64,000 nt of DNA from Micropterus salmoides. Lineage: Eukaryota > Chordata > Actinopteri > Centrarchiformes > Centrarchidae. The position numbers and the translations under genes are program-made. The stretch is taken from NCBI RefSeq assembly GCF_014851395.1, contig NW_024040040.1, forward strand, positions 19,349,000-19,412,999, read 5' to 3'. Shown in pieces: positions 1-10,400 of this stretch; positions within the stretch are counted from its first letter, which is position 1, and each line of letters starts with the position of its first letter. The notes beneath the pieces were generated by a model that saw nothing but the letters and a program-made list of their open reading frames with translations, searched no databases and was not told the origin of the DNA.

Positions 1-1848
1 GTCACATTTTGAAACAGCCATCAAACCTATTTACATGTAGACACAGATATTTTACACACATTTTTTTTTTTGGAAAAAAGAAAATAAAATGCCAGTTGTG
101 AAATGTTCTTCTGATACCATACAACTCCTCCATTCTGCCTGTAGAGACAAGGGGGGTGGTAAATTTTCCAAGATCTTAGAGGTATAAATAATTGACCTTA
201 TGCGGTAAAGCTAATGTCATGGGGTCTAACAGCCCATGTTGATTTTCTGTGATTGATTCAGCAAAATGCACATTTAAGCATTCCTGTTTTCATCCTGACT
301 CAACATTCGTTTTTTGTTTCCACATTTGGCAATGGGTTGTAGTTATGATTTTATATTTGTGTGTTTCTCCCAAACCAGGGAATTGTCAAAGTGACTGTGT
401 CACTATTAGGTTCTTGGCAGAAAACTGTCATAAGGGTTTTTCAAATGATAAGGTGGATTTCGTTCCAAAAGGGGTGCGTTTTGGATCACAAATCAGGTAC
501 AGGAAATCCAGGAATTTCCAAAGACCACAATACTAAATTCTTTTGGCTCTAGCAGGCTAGTGCCATTCATGGATTATAATTTTTTCTTTGTGGAGATCTC
601 CACCCCAGACATGAGGAAACAGCTGGCCATTGACTGATTTTATTTTTTGATTCTGAACTGCTAGGCAACCACATTTTTCACTGACTTTTTGACTGACTTT
701 ATTGACTTAAAGCAGGATTCTGTCCAGCTCTTTTTCTTTTTTGTTTCAGACTGCTTGACTCAGCTAAATATTTCTATCTTTTCTAACTTTAACTCTGTTT
801 TTCGTTTTGATGGAGTCGGTGGGGCAGCTATGTGACTTGATTTAGCACGTGTTTCTGTGTTTTCTTTTTCACCTCTAGGAACAAGACAGCACATCCAGTA
901 TGCATTAAATGGTCCTTTATCTTCTACAGGTCCTGCCCACAAAGGTTTTCTAACCAACCTATTGTTAGCATTCTTTTCTCACCTGTTTTCTACTGCTGTA
1001 TGTAAATGATAGGACCATACTGGTTTCTAATGACCCGGTGATGCTGCCCTACTTTATCCAAACTGCAGATGCTTTTCTACTGTATTTTTTTTCCCTTTAA
1101 AGATGTCTCCTAGCATTGATACATGGTTCTTAACCATGTATCAAAAGGAGGGAGGGGAAATATTGTTAAAAAACTAATTTTGCATTCTACTAATGAACTA
1201 ATGACCACTCACAAATAGGCATGAGAGTCCTTATAGGAAGTAACAATTTTCTTTCCCTCAAACTGGTTTAATGTTGACAAGCCTGCATGCCGCCGCATTT
1301 AACACACCGTTGTGTGTTTAACCGTGTTCTAAAGGTTTATTGTCTACTAAGAGTCTAGAGCAACAGTTTTTCTCCACAACATCCAGACGGGCGGAGAAAG
1401 CAGTGAGACCATGCCCAGACCCTCACCAGACATTCAAGATCACCTCAGGTGATACGGACAACTTCAACTGGAAGTCCCCTCCCAGAAGAGCTGAGAGAAA
1501 CACGTGAACCCATAGATCCCAACACGAGACAACCTGGGAAAAACTCTGCTGCAAGACAATGGCTTTAGTGTTCACCATCGTCCTGGTCAGCTCGTTTTAG
1601 AGTGCTTCAACTCTGGTCACTAGCCCAACAAGATAACAGACATTTCCCGACAAATCTAGGAGCTCTCGACAAACAGACTCCAATAGTACTTATATAACCA
1701 CAACACCCACACAGATTATTGATTCATTTGCACTCACCAGTCAAACTGATGTAATTTACACTGATTTTCTACACAGACTGTTTCACACAAGAAAGGTAAA
1801 GAACTGCCATAACCATTGAAGATCCAAGAAGAGGATGCAGAGGGGAGA
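1..1848. other. No gene recognised; possible internal part of an LTR element
   Basis: No convincing coding region is seen on either strand; open frames are short and have no recognised motif. Two purine-rich stretches (about 1144-1158 and 1836-1848) resemble polypurine tracts, and the second abuts the LTR-like block that starts at 1849. Part of this span could therefore be the decayed 3' interior of an LTR retroelement. No gag, pol or env motif was recognised, so this is inference. Confidence 0.3.
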
Positions 1849-2181
1849 TGTGACATTGGCATGTTACCAACGCAGGAGGAAGAGGACAGAAGAAGAGGGA
1901 TTCATAATAACTACAAATAAACCCAATTTTACATTTGTATTCTTTTGTCAGCCCAGGAAGAAGCTTTTGAGTGTATGCTAATACTCTGCCATTTGTTTTC
2001 CCTTGTCTTGGCAGTTTACTATTGGCTGTTGTGTTCTGTACTTGTTCTGTATTTAAGAAGAGGAAATGCTGAGTTCAGGAGAGTAACCGTGCGTTCTCTC
2101 TGTGGCCACATTACATAAAGAATGATTCATCACATCTATTTGACTCCGTATTCTTTCCTGAAGGAATTATTTTCCCTGACA
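1849..2181 (+). mobile_element. LTR-like block (putative 3' or solo LTR)
   Basis: The block starts TGTGACATTGG and ends CCCTGACA, giving the TG...CA termini usual for LTRs. A purine-rich run (GCAGAGGGGAGA) lies directly before it, as a polypurine tract would. A TATA-like TATTTAAG is near 2050. No second LTR copy and no target duplication were found in the window, and the right end runs straight into a truncated tRNA-Ile-like repeat. A non-LTR origin cannot be excluded. Confidence 0.4.
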
Positions 2182-2224
2182 CTAATAACGCCAAGGTCAT
2201 GGGTTAAACCCCTATACTGACCAG
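2182..2224 (+). repeat. tRNA-Ile-derived repeat, 5'-truncated copy
   Basis: It starts inside the anticodon loop (CTAATAACGCCAAGG) and runs through the variable region, T-arm and acceptor end (CTATACTGACCA). It is followed by the same roughly 160-base tail as the copy at 2417-2490, including the shared phrase on the gtgcactaaaatgtaaa stretch. The 5' half of the tRNA-like head is missing. Confidence 0.6.
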
Positions 2225-2416
2225 TGATTATAATATAACAAATCAAGATCTCTCAGTGTCCTACTGCTGCCCACCAGCGAGTGCACTAAAATGTAAACTA
2301 TTTCCCCCACACCATCGCCAACACCTGAGTCTACTTCCCAATCAGCTAACCCATTTTTTAATTCTGTCCCTGTTGTATTCTGCATTCAATTTTCAAAAAA
2401 CTATTTATCTAAAGCA

Positions 2417-2490
2417 GGCTGGCTAGCTCAGATGGTTAGCACATGGTGCTAATAATGCCAAGGTCATGGGTTGAATCCCCCTACTGGCCA
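2417..2490 (+). repeat. tRNA-Ile(AAU)-derived SINE head
   Basis: These 74 bases align without gaps to vertebrate tRNA-Ile with anticodon AAT: GGCTGGCTAGCTCA (acceptor, A box), CTAATAA anticodon loop, AAGGTC, degenerate T-loop TTGAATC, ACTGGCCA end. The acceptor stem is weakened by wobbles and a mismatch, and the T-loop has lost the canonical TTCGA. It reads as a SINE head or pseudogene rather than a working tRNA. Partial copies of the same unit flank it at 2182 and 3194 and are inverted at 3816. Confidence 0.7.
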
Positions 2491-2772
2491 GTGATTATAA
2501 TTTAACAAATCAAGGTCTCTGCAGTGTCCTGCTGCTGCCAACCAGCGAGTGCACTAAAATGTAAATTATTTAACTCACACCAAGCTCAGAGGCACTAACA
2601 CCTGAGTCTGCTTCCCAGTCAGTCTCCGTTTGTTTGTGCTAAGCCGTTGATGTTCCTGAATGCCATTTCTTAGCATGGTGCTAACATCGCTAAGATCTTG
2701 AGTTGGATTTCCACATTTCCGTAACAAGACAATAAATCAGCAACTGTAACAAGATGTGAATGATTAAAATGG

Positions 2773-2845
2773 GACCATGGGGCCTAATGGACAAGGCGTC
2801 TGACTTCAGATCAGAAGTTTGAGGATTCGAGTCCCTTTGTGGTTG
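2773..2845 (+). tRNA. tRNA-Arg-like sequence with UCA anticodon (probable pseudogene)
   Basis: The 73 bases follow tRNA-Arg(UCG) closely: GCCTAATGGACAAGGC D-arm, perfect anticodon stem TCTGA/TCAGA, loop CTTCAGA, T-loop TTCGAGT. The loop gives anticodon UCA instead of UCG, which would read UGA. The acceptor stem still pairs fully if wobbles are allowed. Against function: the near-universal U8 is G, the pair closing the T-loop (53-61) is A-C, no T-run terminator follows, and the neighbourhood is full of tRNA-derived repeats. I treat it as a pseudogene or SINE-derived copy. Confidence 0.5.
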
Positions 2846-3119
2846 AAAGCCAAAGCCTGATTTATGGAAAAATGGTTAAAGCCATGGCAGCTGCCCATAT
2901 TCAAAGTGATTGCATTCCAGTTCCAAAACAACATCCACTCCACTTCTGCCAAGTTGGGAGCAGTTCACACATGACTGAACATCCAAAACTGGTCCATTTC
3001 GGATGACCTCTGGAGGACAATTTGTTAAAGATACACAAACGCAAGGGGCTCAGACGGTCCAAGTGAAGTGCTCAGCTGAATGTGAAGGTGGTCAGGCCTG
3101 ACTAACCATCCAATAAGAA

Positions 3120-3263
3120 TCCTTGGACCTTTTTTATTCTGTCCCTGTTGTATGCTGCATTCAATTTTCAAAAAACAATTTATCCAAAGCAGGCCAATTA
3201 CCTCATATGGTGTGGTGCTAATAACGCCAAGGTCATGGTTTAACCCTCATACAGGCAAGTGAT
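3120..3263 (+). repeat. tRNA-Ile-derived repeat with its leader
   Basis: The leader (ATTCTGTCCCTGTTGTATGC and following, about 3136-3190) is nearly identical to that at 2361-2412, before the full copy. It is followed by a tRNA-Ile-like head with a deletion in the D-arm region but an intact CTAATAACGCCAAGG anticodon section. The repeated order leader + tRNA-like head shows that these are copies of one composite repeat unit. Confidence 0.55.
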
Positions 3264-3559
3264 TATACACCTCAGTATAAATATACTTCTCATCTTCAGG
3301 TATTTAAACCTATAAGAGTCATCCATGAAGGTGCTGCGCCACGCATCATCTCTGACAATTGAGGCAAAGTGCGTAAATTGTGTCTTCCTAAATAAAGTTT
3401 AAATAATGTGACAGCCACTTTGAGTTTTGCACTGCCTTAAATTTTAGAGCACTCCCAAGCAACAACATTTGTGAAATCCTCCTAACTTGGCATTAATGGA
3501 GTCACTTAGGCTTGGACCCTTATTCTCATCTTACAACAGTTGCAGATCTAGTCTTGTTA

Positions 3560-3625
3560 CAGAACTATGACTGGCCAGTATGGGAATCAAACTCACGATC
3601 TTGTCACTATAAGCGCCATGCTAAC
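3560..3625 (-). repeat. tRNA-like repeat, inverted and diverged
   Basis: Read on the minus strand it runs GTTAGCATGGCGCTTATAG, then GTGAGTTTGATTCCCAT, then ACTGGCCA, the order of a tRNA from D-arm to acceptor end. The loop TTATA resembles tRNA-Ile(UAU) more than the AAU copies nearby. It is too diverged for a tRNA gene call. Confidence 0.45.
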
Positions 3626-3815
3626 ATAATGTTTTCCAGAATTAAAAAAATTTGGCATTGTTAGCACCACGCTATTAGTGACTGGATGTTCAGTCATGTG
3701 TGAAGTCCTTGCAACTTGGCAAAAGAGGTGCGGATTTGTTTAAATCAGAAAGCTCTTGCGTCTGAGCAGTATGAAGAGGACAATCCGACCACCTGAAGTT
3801 TTTAAAAGATCACCA

Positions 3816-3897
3816 CTGGCCAGTATGGGGGTAGAACCCATGACTTTGGCATTATTATCACCATTTTCTATCCATCTGAGCTAAATAGCCTACTTTG
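3816..3897 (-). repeat. tRNA-Ile-derived repeat, inverted copy
   Basis: The minus strand reads GGCTATTTAGCTCAGATGG, an anticodon region GGTGATAATAATGCCAAAG, then GGTTCTACCCCCATACTGGCCA. It is an inverted member of the family at 2417. The inverted leader piece (GAATGCAGAATACAACAGGG) lies nearby at about 4101-4120, so a whole inverted unit may once have spanned 3816-4130. Confidence 0.6.
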
Positions 3898-4414
3898 CAA
3901 AGTATTTTTTTTTTCTACTGTTAGCGCACCACGCTAACAGTCACTGGATGTTCAGTCAGATGTGACTGATTGAACCTGAGCCGCCTGCATTTGTGGTTCT
4001 TTTGAACAAACTGTCATCCAGAAGTAGACTGAACGGGACCAGTTTTGGATGTTACATAATTCGAGAACCAGCCTGCTTCGTGAGAGTTTTTCAAAAAGAG
4101 GAATGCAGAATACAACAGGGACAGACTCCATAAGCAATGCTTCTCTTTTGGGGAACATTTTTAATTTATGTATTGTTTAGTTTGCATGTAAGAGTTTGTT
4201 GAATTTATTTCCATATTCTCTGATATATTTATTTCTTCAGAGGGAAATGTCAATCTTTCAATCAATCACTTTTTCAGCCTGCTGTAATAGGTCATGGGTG
4301 TGTTACATAGCAGACTGAATTTGCAGCACATCATAAGCTCCACTCTCCTTGACTTTTGTTAGTTAGTTATTGTTTTGTTAGTTTAGCTAGTTATTGTTAC
4401 TAGTCAGTATACGC

Positions 4415-4867
4415 CAGTGTTGGGCAGTAGCGTCGCCACAAGTAGCGTTGTTACTAGTTTAACTACATTTCTCAGTAGCTTGGTGGTAGCGTCGCTATTT
4501 TCTGAATCAAATAGCTTTTCATTAACGAAGCTCTTTTATTGACCGAATAGCGCAGTAGCTTCCACATACGCTACATTTTCTCAAGCATTTCTGAAGGATC
4601 AGCAAGTGATGCCACCGCCACACAAGGACCTGTAGGTGCAGCCGGCAGACGCGCTTCCGTGTGACGGTGACATCACGTACCGATCCTTGGGCTGATGTCT
4701 TCGACTTTGCAGCAGGGGAATAAAGTCACACGCAATTGAGTTTAGTTTCTATTGTGATAGTTATTGTAACACCTCTTGTGAGAAGGATCAGGGTCCAGCC
4801 TGGACACCTCTTCCTCTAGTGAGGAGGAAACTTTGATATGTAGTGGCAGAAACTTGTTGAGATGAGA

Positions 4868-4901
<34 letters not shown>

Positions 4902-5560
4902 GCCTATTGCCATGAATGTTTAGGTTTTTTAGGTTGCAATGTTGCCAGAGCACAAATTCACATATAAACAATAAAAATATATAATTAATAAGCAATTAAA
5001 TCACATTATAAAAACTAAAGAAAGAGGAATAAAAACACAATTTAGGCCTGTGTTAAAAATATGTCTTGATTTTTGACAAGCAGTATAATTTTTAAAGGAA
5101 CAATTATTAAAATAGCAAATAATATTAATGATAGAAATGTGATAATAAAGTCACTTTATACAAACAACAATGGTTCTCCGTTTGTTGCATGAGGAAATTA
5201 CATTTAGCTGCAATGATATGGCAGTAAGTAGGAGAGTTTCTGTGTGTCTGATTTAGCTCTCCCTTTCGCGCACACACACTGTTTGGAGCAGGGTTTTATC
5301 TTTTTTATATCGCTACTGTGGAATGAAGTATATACATATACATATATATATATATGGTGTCACTAGACCAAACTATAAAATGTAAAAAAATTTAAAGTAG
5401 CTTAGATGTAACTAAGCTACTAAGCTACTTTTGCCATGTTGCTGTAGCTTAGCTTGCTACATTTCACTGGGGAGTAGCTTCTGTGTAGTGAAGCTTCATT
5501 TAATGTAGAGTAGCAAGTAGCTTAGCTCACTACATTTTCCAAGTAGCTTGCCCAACACTG
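4415..5560. mobile_element. Non-autonomous hAT transposon (MITE), complete
   Basis: The element opens with CAGTGTTGGGCAGTAGC and closes with GCTTGCCCAACACTG, terminal inverted repeats beginning CAGTGTTGGGCA. It is flanked by an 8-bp target duplication, GTATACGC (4407-4414) and GTATATGC (5561-5568), with one mismatch. An 8-bp duplication and CAG ends are diagnostic of the hAT superfamily. The interior repeats the word AGTAGCTT many times near both ends and carries a CT-repeat (4868-4901) and a TA-repeat (about 5335-5356). No transposase frame is present, so it would need a transposase in trans. Confidence 0.85.
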
Positions 5561-5615
5561 GTATATGCATTGAATCCATGACCTTGGTATAATTGGCACC
5601 AAGCTCTAAATACGC
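5561..5615 (-). repeat. tRNA-Ile-derived repeat interrupted by the hAT element
   Basis: On the minus strand the sequence reads TTAGAGCTTGGTGCCAATTA, then ACCAAGGTCATGGATTCAAT, matching the D-arm through T-arm of the tRNA-Ile family. It stops at the hAT boundary. The missing acceptor part (minus-strand TGACTAG) lies on the other side of the transposon at about 4400-4406. Confidence 0.6.
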
Positions 5616-6185
5616 TGCGGCTGAGAAAGTAGAGAAAGTAAGCCTTTAGACAAAAAAGCAGACTGATTAGGCTAATTGTAGAGGTGATTGTAGTAATTGT
5701 ATTGTTAGCCTAGCTCTAACAATCACGGGGTTCATGTATCCCCCCATTTTTGTCTTATACCAGGCCTTAGTAAGCCTAAAAGACAGATATAGTTCATAAA
5801 AATTAAGTAAAAAATTGTTCAGTCTACAAGCAGATTTTGATAAGATCAGAATCAGAATTGTTGTGAAACAACAATGGTTTGGTTCATTCTTTCATTATTT
5901 TGTTTGTAAATATTGGAGGCTAAATATTTTTATATTTCATTTCATAAAAGCCTTTTTCTTTTCAGGTCGCATCGCATCTCATATCAACTGTGGCGAATAT
6001 GATTGTAGAAGCGAGCACTATATTACAGAGCCTCAAACACTCAAAATTCATCAGCATCAAGGAAGCATTTTGTTTTGGGCTGATCTGAAGCAGCTAGTTA
6101 CCTGAGCGATCTAAAAAACTACCCAAACATTTTTATCAAGGGTTTTTTTCGAGGCTACGGCCAGGGTGCGACCTCCTCTTCCTCG

Positions 6186-6202
6186 CCCCCCCCCCCCCCC
6201 CC
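6186..6202 (+). repeat. Poly-C run, 17 C
   Basis: There is a mononucleotide run of 17 C. Runs of this kind are unstable in replication and error-prone in sequencing, so its exact length should not be trusted. Confidence 0.9.
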
Positions 6203-7560
6203 GCTTTCCCTCTGTTCACCCTTCTATGGGTTGTGTTGCCAGTGGAACCAGCGCACTGGACAGTCAGTGGTCGTTCCCTCTGGCTGGATGAAGTCTGATA
6301 CTCCTGGTTTTACGCATAATCCATGTGTTACTGCAGCCGGAGGCTCTCCGGAGCACCGCGCAACTTTCTAAATTCTTCCATCTCACAAAGAAAATAAAGG
6401 TCAGGTCGAAACAGTGTAGAGAGGCTGAATGAAAATTACCCAAACATTTTAATCCGTGTATTTTCGTTAATATTAACTAATAACAGTTCATGTTTGCTGT
6501 GTACCATTGGATGTACTGACAACTATCAAATTTGATACTGAAGAAATCTTGTAGTACTGGAGGCTGCAGCTATATAATATTGTCCTGTTTTTCTAAATAA
6601 AAACACACTTATGTTGATGTTCAAGCTCATCTTAATTACTGCAGGGTTATCAAGTGTAACACACAAAGACTATTCGGACTCATTAAATATCAAAATCAAC
6701 ATTTTTCCATTTTGGTTTTGAAACAGAAAAACAAAAACTGGTGGCTGTTTTTTTTTTTTGTTTTCTGTTTATCTGTTTTTCTGATTCGGTTTTGAAACTA
6801 AAAACCGAATGAAAGAACGAACGAACGAACAGTACGTGGACCAACCACAATAAAAAGACCACATGTTGCAAATACCAGCACATCTGTTGAATGGTCAAAC
6901 AGCATTCTAGTGGGATCAGCATAGATCCTTTGGTAACAGAAATTATTAATTCAATAAACACTCAATTTATTTACCTTGAAAATATCAAGGTATGGTATAC
7001 AAATAAGTGAATCAAGAGAAACTAAAGGTACTACGCATACACATTTGCCCCTTGACATTTTCTATTATACAGAAGGTCATTGTTTATGGGTGAAGACAAA
7101 GGATGGCCTTCAGGTAATCTAGAATCTGGAAACAACAGGATCTCCATAAAGGAATCCTGTTCTCCCTTTTGAAGCTTATTAATGTATATCATAAATCAAT
7201 GACACTGCAAAGGATTGGAATTGAACATTGAACAGTGCAATATTAATAAACCAACACATTTGCCAACACTGTAATGAGTTAGAGGGATAGTATGCTCTGA
7301 GAAAGTATTTCTTGTTATTGTGGTTTCACAACAAACCAAGAGAATGACATGAGGACTCAGGCAATCAAAAGAAACAAAAGTAATACATTTACCTTTAATC
7401 TTTATTGTACATTCTGTGTCCTCCTTGCTCAGCAATATGGGAATCTGATTATTCAACAGCCTTGAGAAATGTAATTTGTGCTCAGTTTGAGGAGCACGTC
7501 ATTTACAAAATGAATGCTTTCCCTCCCCATCCCACACTCAGAAATAGAAGTACGGGTGTG
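6203..7560. other. No gene recognised
   Basis: No frame with a known motif is seen. The stretch 6690-6835 holds a T-run and a short (GAAC)n run (about 6817-6831), flanked by partly inverted GGTTTTGAAAC words, probably a small decayed repeat. Confidence 0.4.
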
Positions 7561-7579
7561 TACTTAAAAGGGTACAAAT

Positions 7580-7774
7580 GCTTGTCGCAGGGGAGGTACC
7601 CTTTTGAGGGACAATTGTGTACCCTTTAGTGCCGGTACATTTTTGTACCTTATGAAATTGGTACAATTGTGTACCCTGCAAGACATAAACGTACCTTTTA
7701 AACTATAGTACAATAATGTACCCATTAAAAGGGTACTAAAATGTCCTATTAAGGGTACCACCCCTGCGACAAGC
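7580..7774. mobile_element. Inverted-repeat MITE-like element rich in GTAC
   Basis: The left end GCTTGTCGCAGGGGAGGTAC and the right end, read in reverse complement, GCTTGTCGCAGGGGTGGTAC, form a terminal inverted repeat of about 24 bases with one mismatch. Between them GTACC/GGTAC words recur in both orientations, about a dozen GTAC sites in 200 bases. No coding capacity is present. The superfamily is unclear because no clean target duplication was found. Confidence 0.6.
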
Positions 7775-8099
7775 TATTCTGGACTTTAAGGAGACAAAAA
7801 TGTACCATAATTCTCCACACAATAATACTTTGACTGTTTATTGACATCAATGAAAATGTAATTTTCCAGATGAACATGACATGTATTTGTGGTAATACAA
7901 AGTTAATTCATTGCAGATAGTTTTACAAAAAATATGAAACTACACCTACTCTGAAACTACAGAACACATAGAACAAAAGATACTTTGATTTGTCCCACGT
8001 CTGCATGTACACTATGCATCAACAAAACAGTATAAGCATATTTAGACAAAAAGTAAAAAAATATATTTTGGCAGATAATATTTAGACAGAAATACCTCA

Positions 8100-8845
8100 A
8101 TGAATCTACCATCAACTAAATGTGTCTAGAGCCTGATGGTGGATTTAGCAGATTCCAATTGATGACAAGTTTCCTACACAACACCCCAACACACAAAGTC
8201 TCAATGTTCAGATTGTGATTAATTTTCAATAAAGAGATGGCTTCAGGGTGTACATTACCTACAACAAAAACATCCTTTGACACCATTACCAGATAAAGAT
8301 GACATACGCTGAAGTACTGTATCCTGAAACTGCACATCTTTAAAATACCAGGTGTGGGTAAGTTATACTAGTTATTTGAAAGGTTCTTCAGGGTTTTTTT
8401 TCAGCAATTAGAAATTTTGTCTTTGTGTTTTCAATAAACATGCCACCGAAAAGAAAGGTTTGTGGGCATGTACAAGTCCAGTGTGTTGAATCACTTGCCT
8501 CAGAGCAAAGGTCCTCTTTGAACATTTCAAACAGTAATGCAGTCCAGGCATTTTCAGTAAAGAAGGTTAATGCCTCAAGTTACAGTTACCAGCAGGGGTT
8601 TGTCTCAATCTTCCATAAAGTCCATGATGTGCCTTCGGAGAAAGTTCAGGGTCTTTTGAAAGTTTGTAGGATATGTCATGTTGAAGACGAAGCAGAAGGC
8701 TGTGATAAACTGGATGAGGCATCCACTGAAGTGCAGGAACAAACTTCAATTCCTTCCAATTTGAAAACACTGCAATGTCTGTAGAGGGCAGTTTTCCAGT
8801 CGTGGTCTTTCAGTTGAATGATTGGATGGGAGTTAGGGGATCATT
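8100..8845 (-). pseudogene. Putative 3'-terminal exon of the 8-11.5 kb spliced unit
   Basis: A strong acceptor (pyrimidine tract TTTTTTTTCTCTCTTATGTAG, boundary at 8845/8846 on the minus strand) opens this exon. An open frame of 67 codons (8567-8770, minus) follows but starts after stops in the same frame and ends early. The opposite strand has a 119-codon frame (8425-8784) with no recognised domain. The 3' limit is not defined; the given end is approximate. It is either noncoding RNA or a decayed coding exon. Confidence 0.35.
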
Positions 8846-9623
8846 CTACATAAGAGAGAAAAAAAACAACATTTTAGCATTCATAACAAAATGGATGTGG
8901 TAAGGGGGGCACAGTAATCCAAAATAACATTCCTAGGTCATTAAGATGGTACAATTTTAAGGGTGCCTTGCTTATTTGTGACTGACACGTTCCTACATTT
9001 GCAAATGCATGGAACAAACAATTTCACATTCAGGTTTTACATTGGAATAGACATTCAAATTAGTAGAATAGTATCAAATCACAACACATGATGTCTGACA
9101 CTGACCGCAAGGCGGTATCAATGATGTAGATAATTGAGCGAAAATGGTGCCTAATTTGAAGACAAAGCTTACACAAGCCATCACTTATTAACATAAAATC
9201 CAAGATGTGGAAGAATGTGGATGCAATTAAATTAAAAAAGGTAACATCTCATTTCATTCTTTCTAAACGTCACTCAGTATTGGGGTGTCACATATTGTTT
9301 ATGTAGTGACTTGATGTTGTAAACATTAATGTTGCTGCTCTAGAAACAGTTGTATTTAAAATATTAAATTCTAATCCTATAATTAATTTAAGAACAACCA
9401 GGCAGTTTAAATGCACACTTCAATATTTGTTTTATTTATCGCAGGTCATACCTACCTCTGCCCGTTGGGTCTGGTCTGACCAAATAACAGTCAGTAAATA
9501 ATAGGAACTATCGATAGTGTATCGAGAGACTGAGACTGTTAAGCAGTCTCAATAATGTCATCTATATCAATAAAAATTAACGATCCCCATCCTCATTTGT
9601 AATGTATGTGTTAAAATCAGTAC

Positions 9624-9764
9624 CTGTAATAATATCCTCAGCCAAGGGATTCTCTTTCATCCATGTGGGTTTTTTTCAGTGACAAATCCAAATGTGAAGT
9701 TTTCACTGAAGTGGTGGCAATTGTTGACTGCAAAGGGTTGCATAGCATCGACCTCATCGCACAA
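9624..9764 (-). pseudogene. Putative exon 4 of the 8-11.5 kb spliced unit
   Basis: Acceptor TATATCTCAG and donor CAG|GTACTG bracket 141 bases, a multiple of three. The first two thirds read openly from the first base (LCDEVDAMQPFAVNN...). The frame is then closed by a stop just after a run of seven A, and the end of the exon is open in a different frame (...WMKENPLAEDIIT). One frameshift at the A-run separates the two open halves, pointing to a decayed gene or a base-call error in a homopolymer. Confidence 0.4.
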
Positions 9765-9997
9765 CTGAGATATAAAACAGAAAAATATGGGAAAGAAATA
9801 CATTTTATTTGCAGTACTTAAACAACCTATAATACAAGTTAAGACCAGTGAGTACTTCAGGATTGCAGGTCAGAAGTTAATATTGCTTTTGACATGCTTT
9901 CAGTCGTCCATTCTTTACTGGTTGTTACCACTGAGAATAAACAAATTATTTTCTCAAAGCCTGTACATACTTGTTATATTTAAACAGTAACACTTAC

Positions 9998-10100
9998 ATT
10001 GTACACTGCATTTCATATAGACTCCTCATTATGTTGTTGCGGTACTGTTGTTACTTTTGGACCGGTTCTGCAAGGCTGTCTGTGTCAAGTAGGTTCCCAC
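9998..10100 (-). pseudogene. Putative exon 3 of the 8-11.5 kb spliced unit
   Basis: Acceptor TTTTGCAG|GTGGGAACC and a consensus donor AAT|GTAAGTG bracket 103 bases. All three frames close inside the exon or in the neighbouring ones, so continuous coding through this exon is not supported. Confidence 0.35.
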
Positions 10101-10219
10101 CTGCAAAACAGCAGAAGAATCACTTTATCTTAGCTAATTTGCCACCACATTGATGCAGATTAGGTCAATCTATGCAACAAAGAAAAGGTGAAAGAGTGGT
10201 GCATTTATTACATTCTTAC

Positions 10220-10400
10220 CTCTGGTTTGTATGGGACACATGTTTGTTGTTCTAGCTTGACTGCTTCCAAATTAAGGGTGACCTCCTTGTAGCAGAGTGT
10301 GAAGTCTGAACTTTAACAGCTTTTGGTCAGACTTGTCAGAGATACCCGATCATACTCTCTGTGGGTATGCAATCCACTCTCTCGCCATCTACGTCATCGT
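10220..10400 (-). pseudogene. Putative exon 2 of the 8-11.5 kb spliced unit
   Basis: Acceptor ACATTTCAG|ACGATGACG and donor CCAGAG|GTAAGA bracket 181 bases. One frame is open at the start (DDVDGERVDCIPTESMIGYL), a second in the middle (SDKSDQKLLKFRLHTL) and a third at the end (EVTLNLEAVKLEQQTCVPYK). Protein-like composition in three successive frames is what a coding exon with two small indels would show. The product is not recognised. Confidence 0.4.

Noticed and set aside
2417..2490. A functional tRNA-Ile(AAU) gene
   Set aside because: Acceptor pairing is weakened and the T-loop is degenerate, no Pol III terminator follows, and several partial copies flank it; called a SINE head instead.
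8425..8784. 119-codon plus-strand frame starting MFSINMPPKRKVCGHV
   Set aside because: It is antisense to a spliced-looking minus-strand unit, has no recognised domain and no promoter or splice context on its own strand.
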